Positions 41,991-52,308 are shown, numbered from the stretch's first letter. The stretch: 60,233 nucleotides of DNA from Desulfovibrionaceae bacterium (GCA_009773665.1 WSYE01000017.1:1-60233), one strand, 5' to 3'. A program made the numbers and translations. Notes: generated by a model not told the origin, from the letters alone.

Positions 41991-42230
41991 CTCGGCCAGG
42001 GTAGAGGCCAAGTCGGAGGCCAGGATGATTTTTAACCCCTATATTTCCCGATTAAACGGCATCAGGTGGCGGTGTGTGGGAGGCTGTCTGTCGAACAGTG
42101 CGCCTGGGGTCCCCCGGCACGACAGCTTGGGTCGAGGAATCGATGCTTCCAACAAGAAAGAATGGTGCCCCCCGCTCCAGGGTCCCATTCCCCCCGGTAG
42201 AGGCTCCGGTACAACGTCCGGAGACTGGGC
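41991..42230. repeat. Long direct repeat, copy 2 (right of histidine kinase), containing R4
   Basis: Second copy of the 39386-39632 repeat, ending with R4 (42181-42230). Together with R3 it fills most of the 780-bp gap between the kinase start and the Usp gene (41629-42412). No convincing gene lies in that gap. Confidence 0.85.
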
Positions 42231-42412
42231 AAGAGACAAAGCCAGATTATCCAGCATAGAGAGGCAGATTTCTGCGTCTCTCCCGCTGGGCGGAGATTCC
42301 GTCGGAAAACAAGTCAGGAGAGGGTCTCGGACCTTTGTTGCAAGGAGTCGCTTGATGGATTCACAGATTACCCAAGCAATTCGAGGCGAGTTGAGCGTGC
42401 TCCCACGTAGCC

Positions 42413-43264
42413 CTATCTTTTGGTCACCCACACGGGCAGGGTGGAGTGGGCAACGATCCATTCCACCACGCCGCCCATGAGCAGCCTGCGGAGCCCGGTG
42501 CGCCCGTGCGATGCGATGACGATGGTCCCGCTGCCGCCTTCCTCGGCGTACTTCAGGATCTCCTCCGGGGCGTTGCCCTCCAGCAGCTTGCTTTTAGCTG
42601 CCACGCTCGCCGCTCTGGCCATGTCCATGACTTCGGCGATGAAGCTCTTGGTTGACGCGGCCAGTTCCTGAGCGGCCTGTGGGGCCAGTGCCAGGTATTC
42701 GTTGGGCACATCCATCACCGACACCACCTCCACCATGGAGTCGAGCTCCCTGCCCAGGGCCAGGGCCTTTTGAGCCGCGTGCTGGGAGAAGCGCGACCCA
42801 TCCGTAGCCAGGACTAGCCTGCGCAGGTTCACCGCTGCTCCGTCGGGAACGATGAGCACGTCCGTGCTAGAGAAGCCGATAGTCCGCGCCGTGACGCTGC
42901 CCAGGAGCAGCCGCCCCATGGTGGAAGTGTTGCGCCTGCCCATGACCACCAGGTCCGCGCGCATGGAGTCGGCCAGATCGGCGATCATCTGGCCGGGTTC
43001 GCCTTCCTCGCACACGGTCGTCAAGGAGAGGCCGCGCAGGGCGGCCTCCCTTTTGGCGTTGTCCAGGGCCTGCTCGCAGGGCTGGCGTAGCACACGGGCG
43101 ATGTCGCTCACGCCCACCAGCCTCAGGTCTCCCTGGTAGGGTGGCATCACGGCCACCGCAGTCAGGGATGCTCCGTGCGTTCCGGCCAGATCCAGAGCTG
43201 CCTTCAGGGCGTGGCGGCTGGACTCGGAATCATCGACGCTGACGAGCAGGCGCTTTAAGGACAT
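42413..43264 (-). CDS. Tandem universal stress protein (UspA x2)
   Basis: 283 residues made of two UspA domains. The first spans about 1-140 (KRLLVSVDDSESSRHAL ... VVMGRRNTSTMGRLLLGSVTARTI). The second spans about 145-283 (RRLVLATDGSRFSQHAAQKAL ... IVIASHGRTGLRRLLMGGVVEWIVAHSTLPVWV). Each carries the ATP-binding G-x2-G-x9-G-(S/V) motif. Usp proteins act in survival under energy and oxidative stress. It is the last gene of the minus-strand operon that starts at 45419, separated by one base from the TauE gene. Confidence 0.93.
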   Translation of the reverse strand: MSLKRLLVSVDDSESSRHALKAALDLAGTHGASLTAVAVMPPYQGDLRLVGVSDIARVLRQPCEQALDNAKREAALRGLSLTTVCEEGEPGQMIADLADSMRADLVVMGRRNTSTMGRLLLGSVTARTIGFSSTDVLIVPDGAAVNLRRLVLATDGSRFSQHAAQKALALGRELDSMVEVVSVMDVPNEYLALAPQAAQELAASTKSFIAEVMDMARAASVAAKSKLLEGNAPEEILKYAEEGGSGTIVIASHGRTGLRRLLMGGVVEWIVAHSTLPVWVTKR

Positions 43265-43265
43265 G

Positions 43266-44333
43266 TTAAGCCTCTTGTTCCTGGGCTGAGGGCGACATGG
43301 CCCGCTTGGCCTTGAGCATGCTGCCCAGGATGATGACAGCTCCCACCAGCAGGGAGATAACCATGAACACGAAGCTGGCCTTGCTCAGCAGCGCCAAGGT
43401 GGCCTCGCTCACGTCCATCATGCCCAGCTGTCCGAGATATTCGGGCATGGCCAGGGCGCGCGACACGGCCACGATGAGCATGATGGAGCCCATGACGATC
43501 TTGATCATGTGCTCCTTCACATAGGTGGTGCCGATGGCTCCCAGCTGCACGCCCAGGAGCGATCCGGCCAGGATGATGAGTGTCAGGCGGATGTCGATCA
43601 TGCCCTGCATGGCCCAGTTGACGGATCCGGCCAGGCCCATGACGAAGGCGATCACCAGCTCGGTGGCGGAGGCCACCAGGCTGGTTGCGCCAAGGATGTA
43701 GATCATGCCCGGTACGCCAACGAATCCCCCCACGGCGATGGTGGCGGCCAGAAGCCCGGTAGCCAGGCCCACAGGCAGCAGGAACCACAGGGAGATGCGC
43801 AGGTTGGCGCGCTTGAAGGTGACCATGGGCCAGATTTCGAGCTTCTGCAGGCGCAGGGCGATGGAACAGGTCTGCTCCACGCCGCAGGAATTCTTGGATG
43901 ATTTCAGGGCGTCAGCCATGACGATGCCGCCCACCACGACCAGCACCACCACGAAGGACACGCTGACGTACAGGTTGGAACCGGCCTGGCCCCAGGCGGC
44001 CAGGATGGCGTTCTGGATCTTGATGCCGATCTGCACGCCCACGCCTGCGAAAGCAGCCATGAACAGGCCAAGCTTGATGTCCACCTGGCCGTAGCGGTAG
44101 CGCTTGATGGAGCCTACCAGGGCCTTGGGGAACTTGTGGCACATGTTGGAAGCCACAGCCACGGTTCCGGGAACGCCCAGGCTCATCATGCCGGGGGTGA
44201 GCACGAACGCGCCGCCCGAGCCGATGAAGCCGCTGACCAGTCCGCCGATGAATCCCACGATGAAAAGGAAGCCGATCCCGGTGGGGTCCAGCTGGATGAA
44301 CTTGGTGGCCTCGTTGAGCATATCCATTTGCAT
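43266..44333 (-). CDS. TauE/SafE family sulfite/organosulfonate exporter
   Basis: 355-residue polytopic membrane protein with at least eight hydrophobic helices. The family repeat is present twice: FIGGLVSGFIGSGGAFVLTPGMM near residue 30 and ATIAVGGFVGVPGMIYILGA near residue 205. The family exports sulfite, sulfoacetate and related anions. In a sulfate reducer, sulfite or sulfonate efflux is plausible, but the substrate is not shown. AAGGAG precedes two close ATGs; the second (44327) may be the real start. It is flanked by Usp genes and a small membrane protein. Confidence 0.9.
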   Translation of the reverse strand: MQMDMLNEATKFIQLDPTGIGFLFIVGFIGGLVSGFIGSGGAFVLTPGMMSLGVPGTVAVASNMCHKFPKALVGSIKRYRYGQVDIKLGLFMAAFAGVGVQIGIKIQNAILAAWGQAGSNLYVSVSFVVVLVVVGGIVMADALKSSKNSCGVEQTCSIALRLQKLEIWPMVTFKRANLRISLWFLLPVGLATGLLAATIAVGGFVGVPGMIYILGATSLVASATELVIAFVMGLAGSVNWAMQGMIDIRLTLIILAGSLLGVQLGAIGTTYVKEHMIKIVMGSIMLIVAVSRALAMPEYLGQLGMMDVSEATLALLSKASFVFMVISLLVGAVIILGSMLKAKRAMSPSAQEQEA

Positions 44334-44357
44334 GTTCTCCTTAATGTGCTTGGCGTG

Positions 44358-44657
44358 TTAGGCGCTGACGGTGGCGCGGGGACGGGAATCCTTGCGGGCA
44401 GGGGCCTGCGCGGTGGTCTGGGCCGGAGCCTTCTTCACCGCGTCGATGCCAAGGACCTCCCAGAGGGTGCCCGCGAAGGTGCCGTGAATCCAGGAGAACA
44501 GGAACACGGTAGCAATGGGCAGCACGGTGTACACTCCGCCCTTGGAGAAATTTGCCATCATCAAATCCTGAAACATGAACACCGCCGCGTAGAGGCCACA
44601 GCTGCCGATGCCGTATGCGATGAGCTTGCCCACAGGCTTTTTCTTGGACGCGTGCAT
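44358..44657 (-). CDS. Small membrane protein of the TauE operon
   Basis: 99 residues with two predicted membrane helices (around 12-32 and 41-62), a basic N-terminus (MHASKKKPVG) and an Ala/Pro/Lys-rich cytoplasmic tail. No named family recognised. It sits 24 bp upstream of the TauE/SafE gene in the same operon. It may be an accessory subunit of that transporter (inference from position only). GAGGAG precedes the ATG. Confidence 0.75.
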   Translation of the reverse strand: MHASKKKPVGKLIAYGIGSCGLYAAVFMFQDLMMANFSKGGVYTVLPIATVFLFSWIHGTFAGTLWEVLGIDAVKKAPAQTTAQAPARKDSRPRATVSA

Positions 44658-44711
44658 TTTGGACTCTCCTCGTTGCTAAAATTTCACAATCAAGGGCGGA
44701 CCAAGGCCCCC

Positions 44712-45251
44712 CTACCCGATCACCTCAAACAGGGGCATGCTCACATGGAAGCCGTCCCTGCCACGCTGCTCTTTGACCGCGAGCACAAACTCGACCCGCC
44801 TGAGTCGTGCACACTCCTGCTCGACCACCTCCGCCACCCGTCCGAAACGCATGAGGTGGCGAAAGGTCACTCCCGCTTCCCGAGCCTCTCGCGAGAACGC
44901 TTCAGCGGACTTCTCCGCTCGCTGCTCGAATAGCTCCCTGGCCTTCTGAGCATGTGCCTGCGAAGAGTCGGCCTCGGGTTTGGACACGCTCAAGGCCACC
45001 ACTTCCGTGCCCAGCCGCCCAGCCACGCCCAGGGCATGACGGATGAGCGCGGTGGGAAATTCCGACTCGGTGGACACCGCGACAATCTTCTTGTTCTCCT
45101 TCCCCGAAGCGCCAAGACCCAACTCAGACGCAGAAAGATCATGCTCCGCCAGTCCGGCGACCCACCCAGTGTCCTCGAGAAATTCCCGGAGACGGGCAGG
45201 CCGCCGTGCCTGGACCACGGGGCCTGACTTCATGCCGAACCGTGAAACCAT
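44712..45251 (-). CDS. Universal-stress-like protein, single diverged domain
   Basis: 179 residues. A 55-residue N-terminal extension precedes a UspA-like domain starting KKIVAVSTESEFPTALIRHALGVA. The fold order fits, but the usual ATP-binding glycine motif is replaced by LAVKEQRGRDG, so nucleotide binding may be lost. It is the second gene of the operon, between a 53-residue protein and the small membrane protein. Confidence 0.7.
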   Translation of the reverse strand: MVSRFGMKSGPVVQARRPARLREFLEDTGWVAGLAEHDLSASELGLGASGKENKKIVAVSTESEFPTALIRHALGVAGRLGTEVVALSVSKPEADSSQAHAQKARELFEQRAEKSAEAFSREAREAGVTFRHLMRFGRVAEVVEQECARLRRVEFVLAVKEQRGRDGFHVSMPLFEVIG

Positions 45252-45257
45252 GGCAGG

Positions 45258-45419
45258 CTAGACCCTGACCCTCGGACGGTTGTCCGCGCGCTTGACGGTG
45301 GCTGCCGCTTTCATTTCACGGGTTTCGTCCATGAGGTCGCGAGCCTCCTGGAGCTGGTCCCGCTCGGCGAAAGCCAGGGCTGCGAATGTGGTTTCGATGT
45401 GTTCCCTGATGCTGGCCAT
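45258..45419 (-). CDS. Small helical protein, first gene of the Usp/TauE operon
   Basis: 53 residues beginning MASIREHIETTFAALAFAER, mostly one helix with a basic end (KRADNRPRVRV). GAGGAGGACACAGAC provides a strong ribosome-binding site before the ATG at 45419. I do not recognise the family. A sigma-54-like promoter lies 33-47 nt upstream. Confidence 0.65.
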   Translation of the reverse strand: MASIREHIETTFAALAFAERDQLQEARDLMDETREMKAAATVKRADNRPRVRV

Positions 45420-45451
45420 GTCTGTGTCCTCCTCGTCGCTTTGCACCCCTT

Positions 45452-45466
45452 AACCAAGAAGCGTGC
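45452..45466 (-). promoter_or_regulatory. Sigma-54-type (-24/-12) promoter for the Usp/TauE operon
   Basis: On the minus strand TGGCAC (45466-45461), five bases, TTGG (45455-45452) matches TGGCAC-N5-TTGC with one mismatch. It lies about 33 nt before the start codon at 45419. The NtrC-type regulator at 49213 is a natural activator candidate. Dyads GTTGC-N5-GCAAC near 45520-45535 and GTTG-N7-CAAC near 45566-45581 lie 80-140 nt upstream, where enhancer sites would be. Confidence 0.55.
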
Positions 45467-45667
45467 CAGGACTAGTTTGTTGAAATTATTAACTATTGTT
45501 CGCGTTAAAAAATAAAAGTGTTGCGTAGTGCAACGAAGAAAGCCCGATGCAAGGCGCGCCGCGCGTTGCGCATCACAACGGGTGTTGCAAAACGCCACAG
45601 CGGCTCATCGGGAGGTTGCATCAAGGCTTGGAAAACACGTACGAAGGGATAAATCGGAGAGGTGAAC

Positions 45668-47677
45668 ATGATCTTCTTCCAGAAGCGCACCGAGGGAAAA
45701 GCCCCGCCGTCGCCCAGCAGCGACCTGGACGTTCTGACTGAGCGCGCCAAGAGTCCGGACCTGCCGCCCCACGCCAGGGAGGCCGCCCTGCGCGAACTGG
45801 ACCGGCTCTCCAAAACGGATCCGTCCGTGGCCGAATACTCCGTAGGCATCGGGTATCTGGATTTCCTGCTGGGTCTGCCCTGGAGTGCGGCCACCCAGGA
45901 CCGGCTCGATCTGGTGAGCGCAGGCGAAGTCCTGTCCGGGCGGCATTTCGGGCTGGGGCAGGTGAAGGAGCGGGTGCTGGAGTATCTGGCCTCGCGGGCG
46001 CTTCGGGCCTCGTCCGACTTCCACATCCTGGTGGTGGACGACGAGGACATCGCACGCACCAACCTGGAGTACGTCCTCAGGAAGGAAGGCTACCGGGTGC
46101 GCGGCGCTTGCAACGGGCTGGAGGCCCTGGAGGAGGTGCGGCGCTGGGAGTTCGACCTGATCGTCACCGACCTCAAGATGGACAAGATGGACGGCATGCA
46201 GCTTCTGGAAGAAGCCCGCAAGCTCTCGCCGTCCACCCAGGTGATGATGGTCACGGGGTTCGCCACCGTGGACACCGCCGTGCAGGCCATGCGCCAGGGC
46301 GCGGTCTACTATCTGGCCAAACCCGTGAACCTGGACGAGCTGCGCGCCACCGTGTCCCAGTTGGCGCGCGGCAAGACCGCACCGACAGTCTTTCGAAGCC
46401 CCGTGCTGTGCTTCACCGGGCCTCCCGGAACGGGCAAGACCTCAGTGGGGCAGGCCATCGCCGAGGCCCTGGGGCGCAAATTCCACCGCATGTCCCTGGC
46501 GGGGCTGCGGGACGAGGCCGAGCTGCGCGGGCACCGGCGCACCTACGTGGGCGCGCTGCCGGGCCGGGTGCTCCAGTCGGTGCACCGTCTGGGCGTGCGA
46601 AACCCCGTGTTCATGCTCGACGAGATGGACAAGATCGGCAAGGACTTCCGGGGCGACCCGGCAGCCGTATTCCTGGAGATGCTGGACCCGGAGCAGAACA
46701 GCCAGTTCGTGGACAACTACCTGGAGGTCCCCTTCGACCTCTCCCAGGTGCTGTTCATCGCCACGGTCAACGACGTGCGCGAGCTGTCCGGTCCGCTGCT
46801 GGACCGCCTGGAGGTCGTTCCCTTCCAGGGCTACACCGCCGCCGAGAAAGTGCAGATAGCGCTCAGGCATCTGCTGCCTCGCCAGCTGCGCGAGCACGGC
46901 CTGACCCACCCCTACCCGGATTTCATTCCGGCCGCGGTGAACGCCGTGGTGAACGGCTACACCCGCGAGGCCGGGGTGCGAAACTTGGACCGCGAGCTTG
47001 GCCGGGCCTGCCGCAAGCTCGCCAAACTTCGCCTGGAGGGCGAGCAGCCGCCGTCACCAATTACCGTTGACGAGGCGCTGGTTCCGGCGCTTCTTGGCCC
47101 GCGCCGCTACGTGCGGGAGGCAGCCGGGGGCGAGCCGCGCGTGGGCGTGGCCACGGGCTTGGTCTATGCCGACCACGGCGGGGAGATCATCTTCGTGGAG
47201 GCCATCCGCATGAAGGGGGTCGGCAACATCACCATGACCGGGTCACTGGGGGAGGTGCTGCGCGAGTCGGCCCAGACCGCGCTCAGCTTGGTGCGTTCGC
47301 GCGCGGCCGAGCTTGGCATCGACCCGGACGCGTTCATGCTGGAGGACCTGCACGTGCATATCCCGGCCGGGTCCATCCCCAAGGAGGGGAGCTCCGCCGG
47401 GCTGACCCTGGCTATGGCTTTGGCCTCGTTGTATACGGGCAAGGCGCTGCGGCGCGACGTGGCCATGACCGGGGAGATCACCCTGACCGGGCAGTTGCTG
47501 CCGGTTGGCGGCATTCGGGAAAAGATACTGGCCGCCGCGCGTGCCGGAGCGAGGCGGGTGGTCCTGCCGGACGGCAACAGACCGGAGGTGCAGGCCATGT
47601 CGGGCGATGAGCTTGCCGGGGTCGAAGTGGTGTTCGTGAAGACGATGTTCGAGGCGCTGGGACTGGTGGTGGCGTGA
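45668..47677 (+). CDS. Receiver-domain-containing Lon protease (REC inserted before AAA+)
   Basis: 669-residue hybrid. Residues 1-115 correspond to the end of the Lon coiled coil and linker (LDFLLGLPW, VKERVLEYLASRAL); the substrate-binding N-domain is absent. Residues 119-230 are a response-regulator receiver: ILVVDDEDIAR, phosphoacceptor Asp168 in VTDLKMDKMDG, MVTGFATV and the Lys in YYLAKPV. The AAA+ module follows at once (GPPGTGKTSVGQ; VFMLDEMDKI), then the Lon protease domain with Ser576 in KEGSSAGL and Lys619 in GGIREKILAA. All catalytic residues are present, so phosphorylation could switch an active protease. GGAGAGG precedes the ATG. It is divergent from the Usp/TauE operon. Confidence 0.93.
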   Translation: MIFFQKRTEGKAPPSPSSDLDVLTERAKSPDLPPHAREAALRELDRLSKTDPSVAEYSVGIGYLDFLLGLPWSAATQDRLDLVSAGEVLSGRHFGLGQVKERVLEYLASRALRASSDFHILVVDDEDIARTNLEYVLRKEGYRVRGACNGLEALEEVRRWEFDLIVTDLKMDKMDGMQLLEEARKLSPSTQVMMVTGFATVDTAVQAMRQGAVYYLAKPVNLDELRATVSQLARGKTAPTVFRSPVLCFTGPPGTGKTSVGQAIAEALGRKFHRMSLAGLRDEAELRGHRRTYVGALPGRVLQSVHRLGVRNPVFMLDEMDKIGKDFRGDPAAVFLEMLDPEQNSQFVDNYLEVPFDLSQVLFIATVNDVRELSGPLLDRLEVVPFQGYTAAEKVQIALRHLLPRQLREHGLTHPYPDFIPAAVNAVVNGYTREAGVRNLDRELGRACRKLAKLRLEGEQPPSPITVDEALVPALLGPRRYVREAAGGEPRVGVATGLVYADHGGEIIFVEAIRMKGVGNITMTGSLGEVLRESAQTALSLVRSRAAELGIDPDAFMLEDLHVHIPAGSIPKEGSSAGLTLAMALASLYTGKALRRDVAMTGEITLTGQLLPVGGIREKILAAARAGARRVVLPDGNRPEVQAMSGDELAGVEVVFVKTMFEALGLVVA

Positions 47678-47756
47678 TTGTTGGTGCCCGTCTTACATGA
47701 TTATTCGGTTGCTTGAGGTCAAATTTGCAAAAGCTGTCTAATTTTCTGGAGTGGGC

Positions 47757-48434
47757 ATGAATAATGATATGGTTCAATTTATAGAAATCATTGCAGAGAA
47801 TGTGGTGCTGTTTGTTAAGCCAATTTTGACGCCAATGGCGTCTGCATTTTTTGGGGCGTGGTTTGCATCGAAGATCGCTGAGAAACGAGATCGTAGGAAG
47901 CGTGAAGATGAGCAAGTATGTTCAATTAATGTTGTTGTGTCGTCTATTGCAATGAATTACAATAAGGCATTGTCAATTAAAAGGCAAATGCTTGATGAAT
48001 TTAGAGAGTACAACTGGAGACACATACGCATTAGGCCAACCATAGAAGTTGAGGCGGACAAGTTCCATATCGATTACAAGTCGATATCATTTTTACTTGA
48101 AAATGATTGTAGAATGCTGCTTCACAGGATTTCTGTTGCTGAAGAGACTTTTAGTTGTCTTGTCGTATTGCTTAATAAGCGCTCACAAATGCATTGTGAA
48201 AATATTCAGGTGAAATTCGAAAAGAACAATATTCCCACCAGTAGTGAACTTACAGAGGGCAGGGTCGTTGAAATTATTGGCGTGATGACAAACGAAAACA
48301 TGAAGTCAATAACTAATGAGATGTATGATTATTGTGATGCGGCGATTGAAATATCTTATGATGTGGCAAGTGAATTGAGTGATGCAGCCATCAAGATGTT
48401 TCCTGGGAGGACAATATTGAAATTTGAACGATAG
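47757..48434 (+). CDS. AT-rich accessory gene, N-terminally membrane-anchored protein
   Basis: 225 residues. A hydrophobic stretch at about residues 12-38 (VVLFVKPILTPMASAFFGAWFAS) is followed by a basic anchor (KIAEKRDRRKRED) and a soluble helical domain without known motifs. Base composition is strikingly AT-rich and codon use differs from every neighbour, which marks recent acquisition. Membrane-anchored, basic-linker proteins of this sort occur among poorly characterised phage-defence and mobile-element genes, but I see no motif to support that. The ATG at 47757 has GGAG upstream. Confidence 0.7.
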   Translation: MNNDMVQFIEIIAENVVLFVKPILTPMASAFFGAWFASKIAEKRDRRKREDEQVCSINVVVSSIAMNYNKALSIKRQMLDEFREYNWRHIRIRPTIEVEADKFHIDYKSISFLLENDCRMLLHRISVAEETFSCLVVLLNKRSQMHCENIQVKFEKNNIPTSSELTEGRVVEIIGVMTNENMKSITNEMYDYCDAAIEISYDVASELSDAAIKMFPGRTILKFER

Positions 48435-48487
48435 AAGCTCTCGCAGGTGGTAAGACGGTTGTAACAAGCCGCACTCTCGCCTCCCCT

Positions 48488-48628
48488 CACTCCCCTAACC
48501 CATACCTCTTCAACTTCCGCCACAGCGACACCCGATCAATCCCCAGAATTTCTGCGGCCTTGGTCTTGTTGCCGCCCTCGTGGGCCAGCACGGCTTCGAT
48601 GTGTCTGTGCTGTCCAGCTCATCAAAGT
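48488..48628 (-). pseudogene. Remnant of an NtrC-family regulator (Fis-type DNA-binding end)
   Basis: Read on the minus strand this encodes HIEAVLAHEGGNKTKAAEIL, continues through GIDRVSLWRKLKRYGLGE and stops. It is nearly identical to the last 38 residues of the regulator at 49213-50568. Just before HIEAV a one-base deletion breaks the match (QHR versus ERR). The rest of the gene is missing, so this is a decayed tail of a second, related regulator. Confidence 0.85.
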
Positions 48629-48667
48629 CCCAGAGGGAGGGCGTCGCCTCCCTCCGATCGGGCGGCA

Positions 48668-49120
48668 TTATGTGAACATGTTGATAGAGCAGGTCCCTGC
48701 AAGCTTTAAATACTGCTCCGCGTTCATTACCTCTACGCCTTGGATCAACTCGTCCTCCGGTATCTTCATCATATCCAGCGTCATCTTGCAGGCATACGTT
48801 TTTACGCCTTCAAGTTGAGCCATCTCAAATATCTCTTCGATGCTCGGGATGTTCGCATCCTCGATCTGTTTCTCCATCATGCTGGTGGCGATGTTCGACA
48901 TCCCTGGAATGGCTCCCAGGAAACCTGGCGGGTGAAATTTGAGTTTGGACATGTACCCCTTGCGGACTACGTTTATGCCCATAAAGGTGTAGAAAAGAGA
49001 AACATCATGGCCGAGCCGTCGAGCGTTAAGCGCCAACACGAGGGACGGGTATGCTCCGTCTAAAGTGCCTTTTGAACATATGAATGTGTAGCGCTGTTTG
49101 TCTTCAATCATTTTTTCCAT
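48668..49120 (-). CDS. DsrE/DsrF-like (DsrE2-type) sulfur-trafficking family protein
   Basis: 150 residues. Features match the DsrE2-type 'peroxiredoxin family' proteins: TFICSKGTLDGAYPSLVLAL, a LFYTFMGINVVRKG strand, the segment GFLGAIPGMSNIATSMMEKQIEDANIPSIEEIFEMA, and a late Cys in YACKMTLDMMKIPEDELIQG. Relatives of this group exchange persulfide sulfur with TusA and rhodaneses. Here it sits between a regulator remnant and the NtrC-type regulator, all on the minus strand. The ATG at 49120 follows AGAGAGGGGCAC. Confidence 0.82.
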   Translation of the reverse strand: MEKMIEDKQRYTFICSKGTLDGAYPSLVLALNARRLGHDVSLFYTFMGINVVRKGYMSKLKFHPPGFLGAIPGMSNIATSMMEKQIEDANIPSIEEIFEMAQLEGVKTYACKMTLDMMKIPEDELIQGVEVMNAEQYLKLAGTCSINMFT

Positions 49121-49212
49121 GTGCCCCTCTCTTCTCTGCAAGGCCGGGTTGGAGGTTATATCCCATCCTCCTATGCCGCTTGCCGGGAATGAAGTCAAAC
49201 AACAGCTCCCCT

Positions 49213-50564
<1,352 letters not shown>

Positions 50565-50568
<4 letters not shown>

Positions 50569-52016
50569 GCGATGTTCCCCGCGTGGGACAGGGGCAGGCG
50601 GATCACGAAGCGCGCGCCTTTGCCGTCGGTCTTTTCAGCTGAGATGGAGCCGTTGTGCTTTTCGATGATGCCGAACACGATGGACAGCCCGAGCCCGGTC
50701 CCCTTGCCCACCTCCTTGGTGGTGTAGAAGGGGTCGAACACCTTGCCCAGGGCGTCCTCGGGGATACCCGTACCCGTGTCTTCCACGACGATCACGGCTG
50801 TGCCGGAATCAACGTCGGTCTCGGCGGACACGGTGATCGCGCCGGGGATTTCATCAATGGCTTGGGCCGCGTTCAGGAGCAGGTTGATGAACACCTCCTG
50901 CATGCGGGCCGCGTCCAGCTCCAGCACCAGCCCGGCAGTGATGGAGTGAGTCAGGGTTATCCCGGCGGGAATCTGGCTGGACACTAGTCGGAAGGCCTTG
51001 GCTACCACGTCCTCCAGAGAGACGGGCTTCAGACTGAAGTCCTTGGCGCGTGAAAACTCCAGAAGCCCCTTCACGATGTCGCGGGCGCGCAGCACTTCCT
51101 GCTGGATGTTGCCAAGCATGCGGTCGGAAAAGGCTGGGTCGCACTCTTTGTGCTCTTCAATGAGAATTTGGCAGGAGGTGGAGATGTTGTTCAGGGGGTT
51201 GTTCAACTGGTGGGCGATGCCCGATGTGAGAACGCCAAGCGAGGAGAGCTTCTTCTCCTGGATAAGCTGGTCCTGGCGGCGCTCCAGCTCACGAGTCATG
51301 CGGTTGAAGGCTTCCAGCACGCGACGGGTCTCGTCGTTGGCGCGTGGCACTTCCAGTGTTTTGAAGTTGCCCTGGCCGATCTCGGAGGTTGCCTTGGTGA
51401 TGGTGCCAAGCGCCCGAAGGATCTTTCGCGCCAGCAGCAGGGCCAGCACGATACCTGAGCAAGCGATGAACACGCCTGAGATGAGCAGCTGCCGCTTGAG
51501 GTTGGCCACCAGAAGGAGCGTGCGTTCGCGCTCGGTGTTCTTGAGGTCCAGGGACAGGTCCACCATGTCCTTGCCTGCCTGACGCAGGTCCTCGCGGTCC
51601 TGGGCGGCAGCCGAGTCCGACACGGTCAGGCGCAGGCTGCGGCTTTTGGCTTGGTACGTATCCAGCACCGGGGTGAGCCTGGCGATGGTCCTGCGGGCGT
51701 GGGTGTCGCGCGCGGCGAGCGCCATGGCGGACAGGGTGGCGCGAGCCTGGTTGATGTAGCGCTGCGATTCGTCAAAGTCCTCGGCGTGGCCGTAAAGAAG
51801 GTAGTTCTTCTCATAGCGGCGCACTTCCAGGATGGTGTTGGAGAGATCGTCCGCCGCCTCCATGAGGGTGAGGGTGCCTTCCAGCCGGATAAGATAGTTG
51901 AAGGAGACTACGCCCACCACGGTGAAGATGAGCACCGGAATGATCACTCCCGCCACAACCTTCTGACGGATGGTCAGGTGCGGCAGGCGCGAGAGAAGTG
52001 AGGCAGCTTGCTTCAT
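50565..52016 (-). CDS. Membrane sensor histidine kinase, partner of the sigma-54 regulator
   Basis: 483 residues. An N-terminal membrane helix (about 20-45) is followed by a periplasmic helical region of roughly 140 residues (DLSNTILEVRRYEKNYLLYG, typical of four-helix-bundle sensor domains). A second helix lies at about residues 178-197, with a HAMP linker after it. The kinase core has H-box SGIAHQLNNPLNNISTS, N-box INLLLNAAQAI, DTGTGIPED and FYTTKEVGKGTGLGLS. It is the first gene of the kinase-regulator operon. The ligand is unknown. Confidence 0.92.
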
Positions 52017-52308
52017 GGGGTGTCTTGTGGCCTAAAGATGTCGGAACACGTTACATGGCAACGAACCTCAGGATAGACCCCGGAAAGTGATTTGTCATCA
52101 TTCAAGAGGTCAAGTCTGAAGCTATGATACCCCCATGAAACAAAGGAAATCCAAGTTCATGGGGTCCTCTGATACGAAATACTGGGTAGGCTGGCCAATG
52201 CTTTCAAAGGGAGGGAGGATGCGACTGAAGTTCTCCGGTGCCGGGGCCAAGGGAGGCGTCCGGTCCCACTGCTCCAGGCGGTTGCGACCTGCGTGGAAAC
52301 CATCGCTG
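52017..52308. other. Non-coding stretch upstream of the kinase operon
   Basis: No gene supported. It presumably holds the promoter of the kinase-regulator operon and marks the edge between the regulatory cargo and the replication/integration end of the island. Confidence 0.4.

Noticed and set aside
39386..42230. Direct repeats considered as integron attC sites or IS ends
   Set aside because: No GTTRRRY/RYYYAAC core pairs, no integron integrase, and no terminal inverted repeats or transposase next to the kinase gene.
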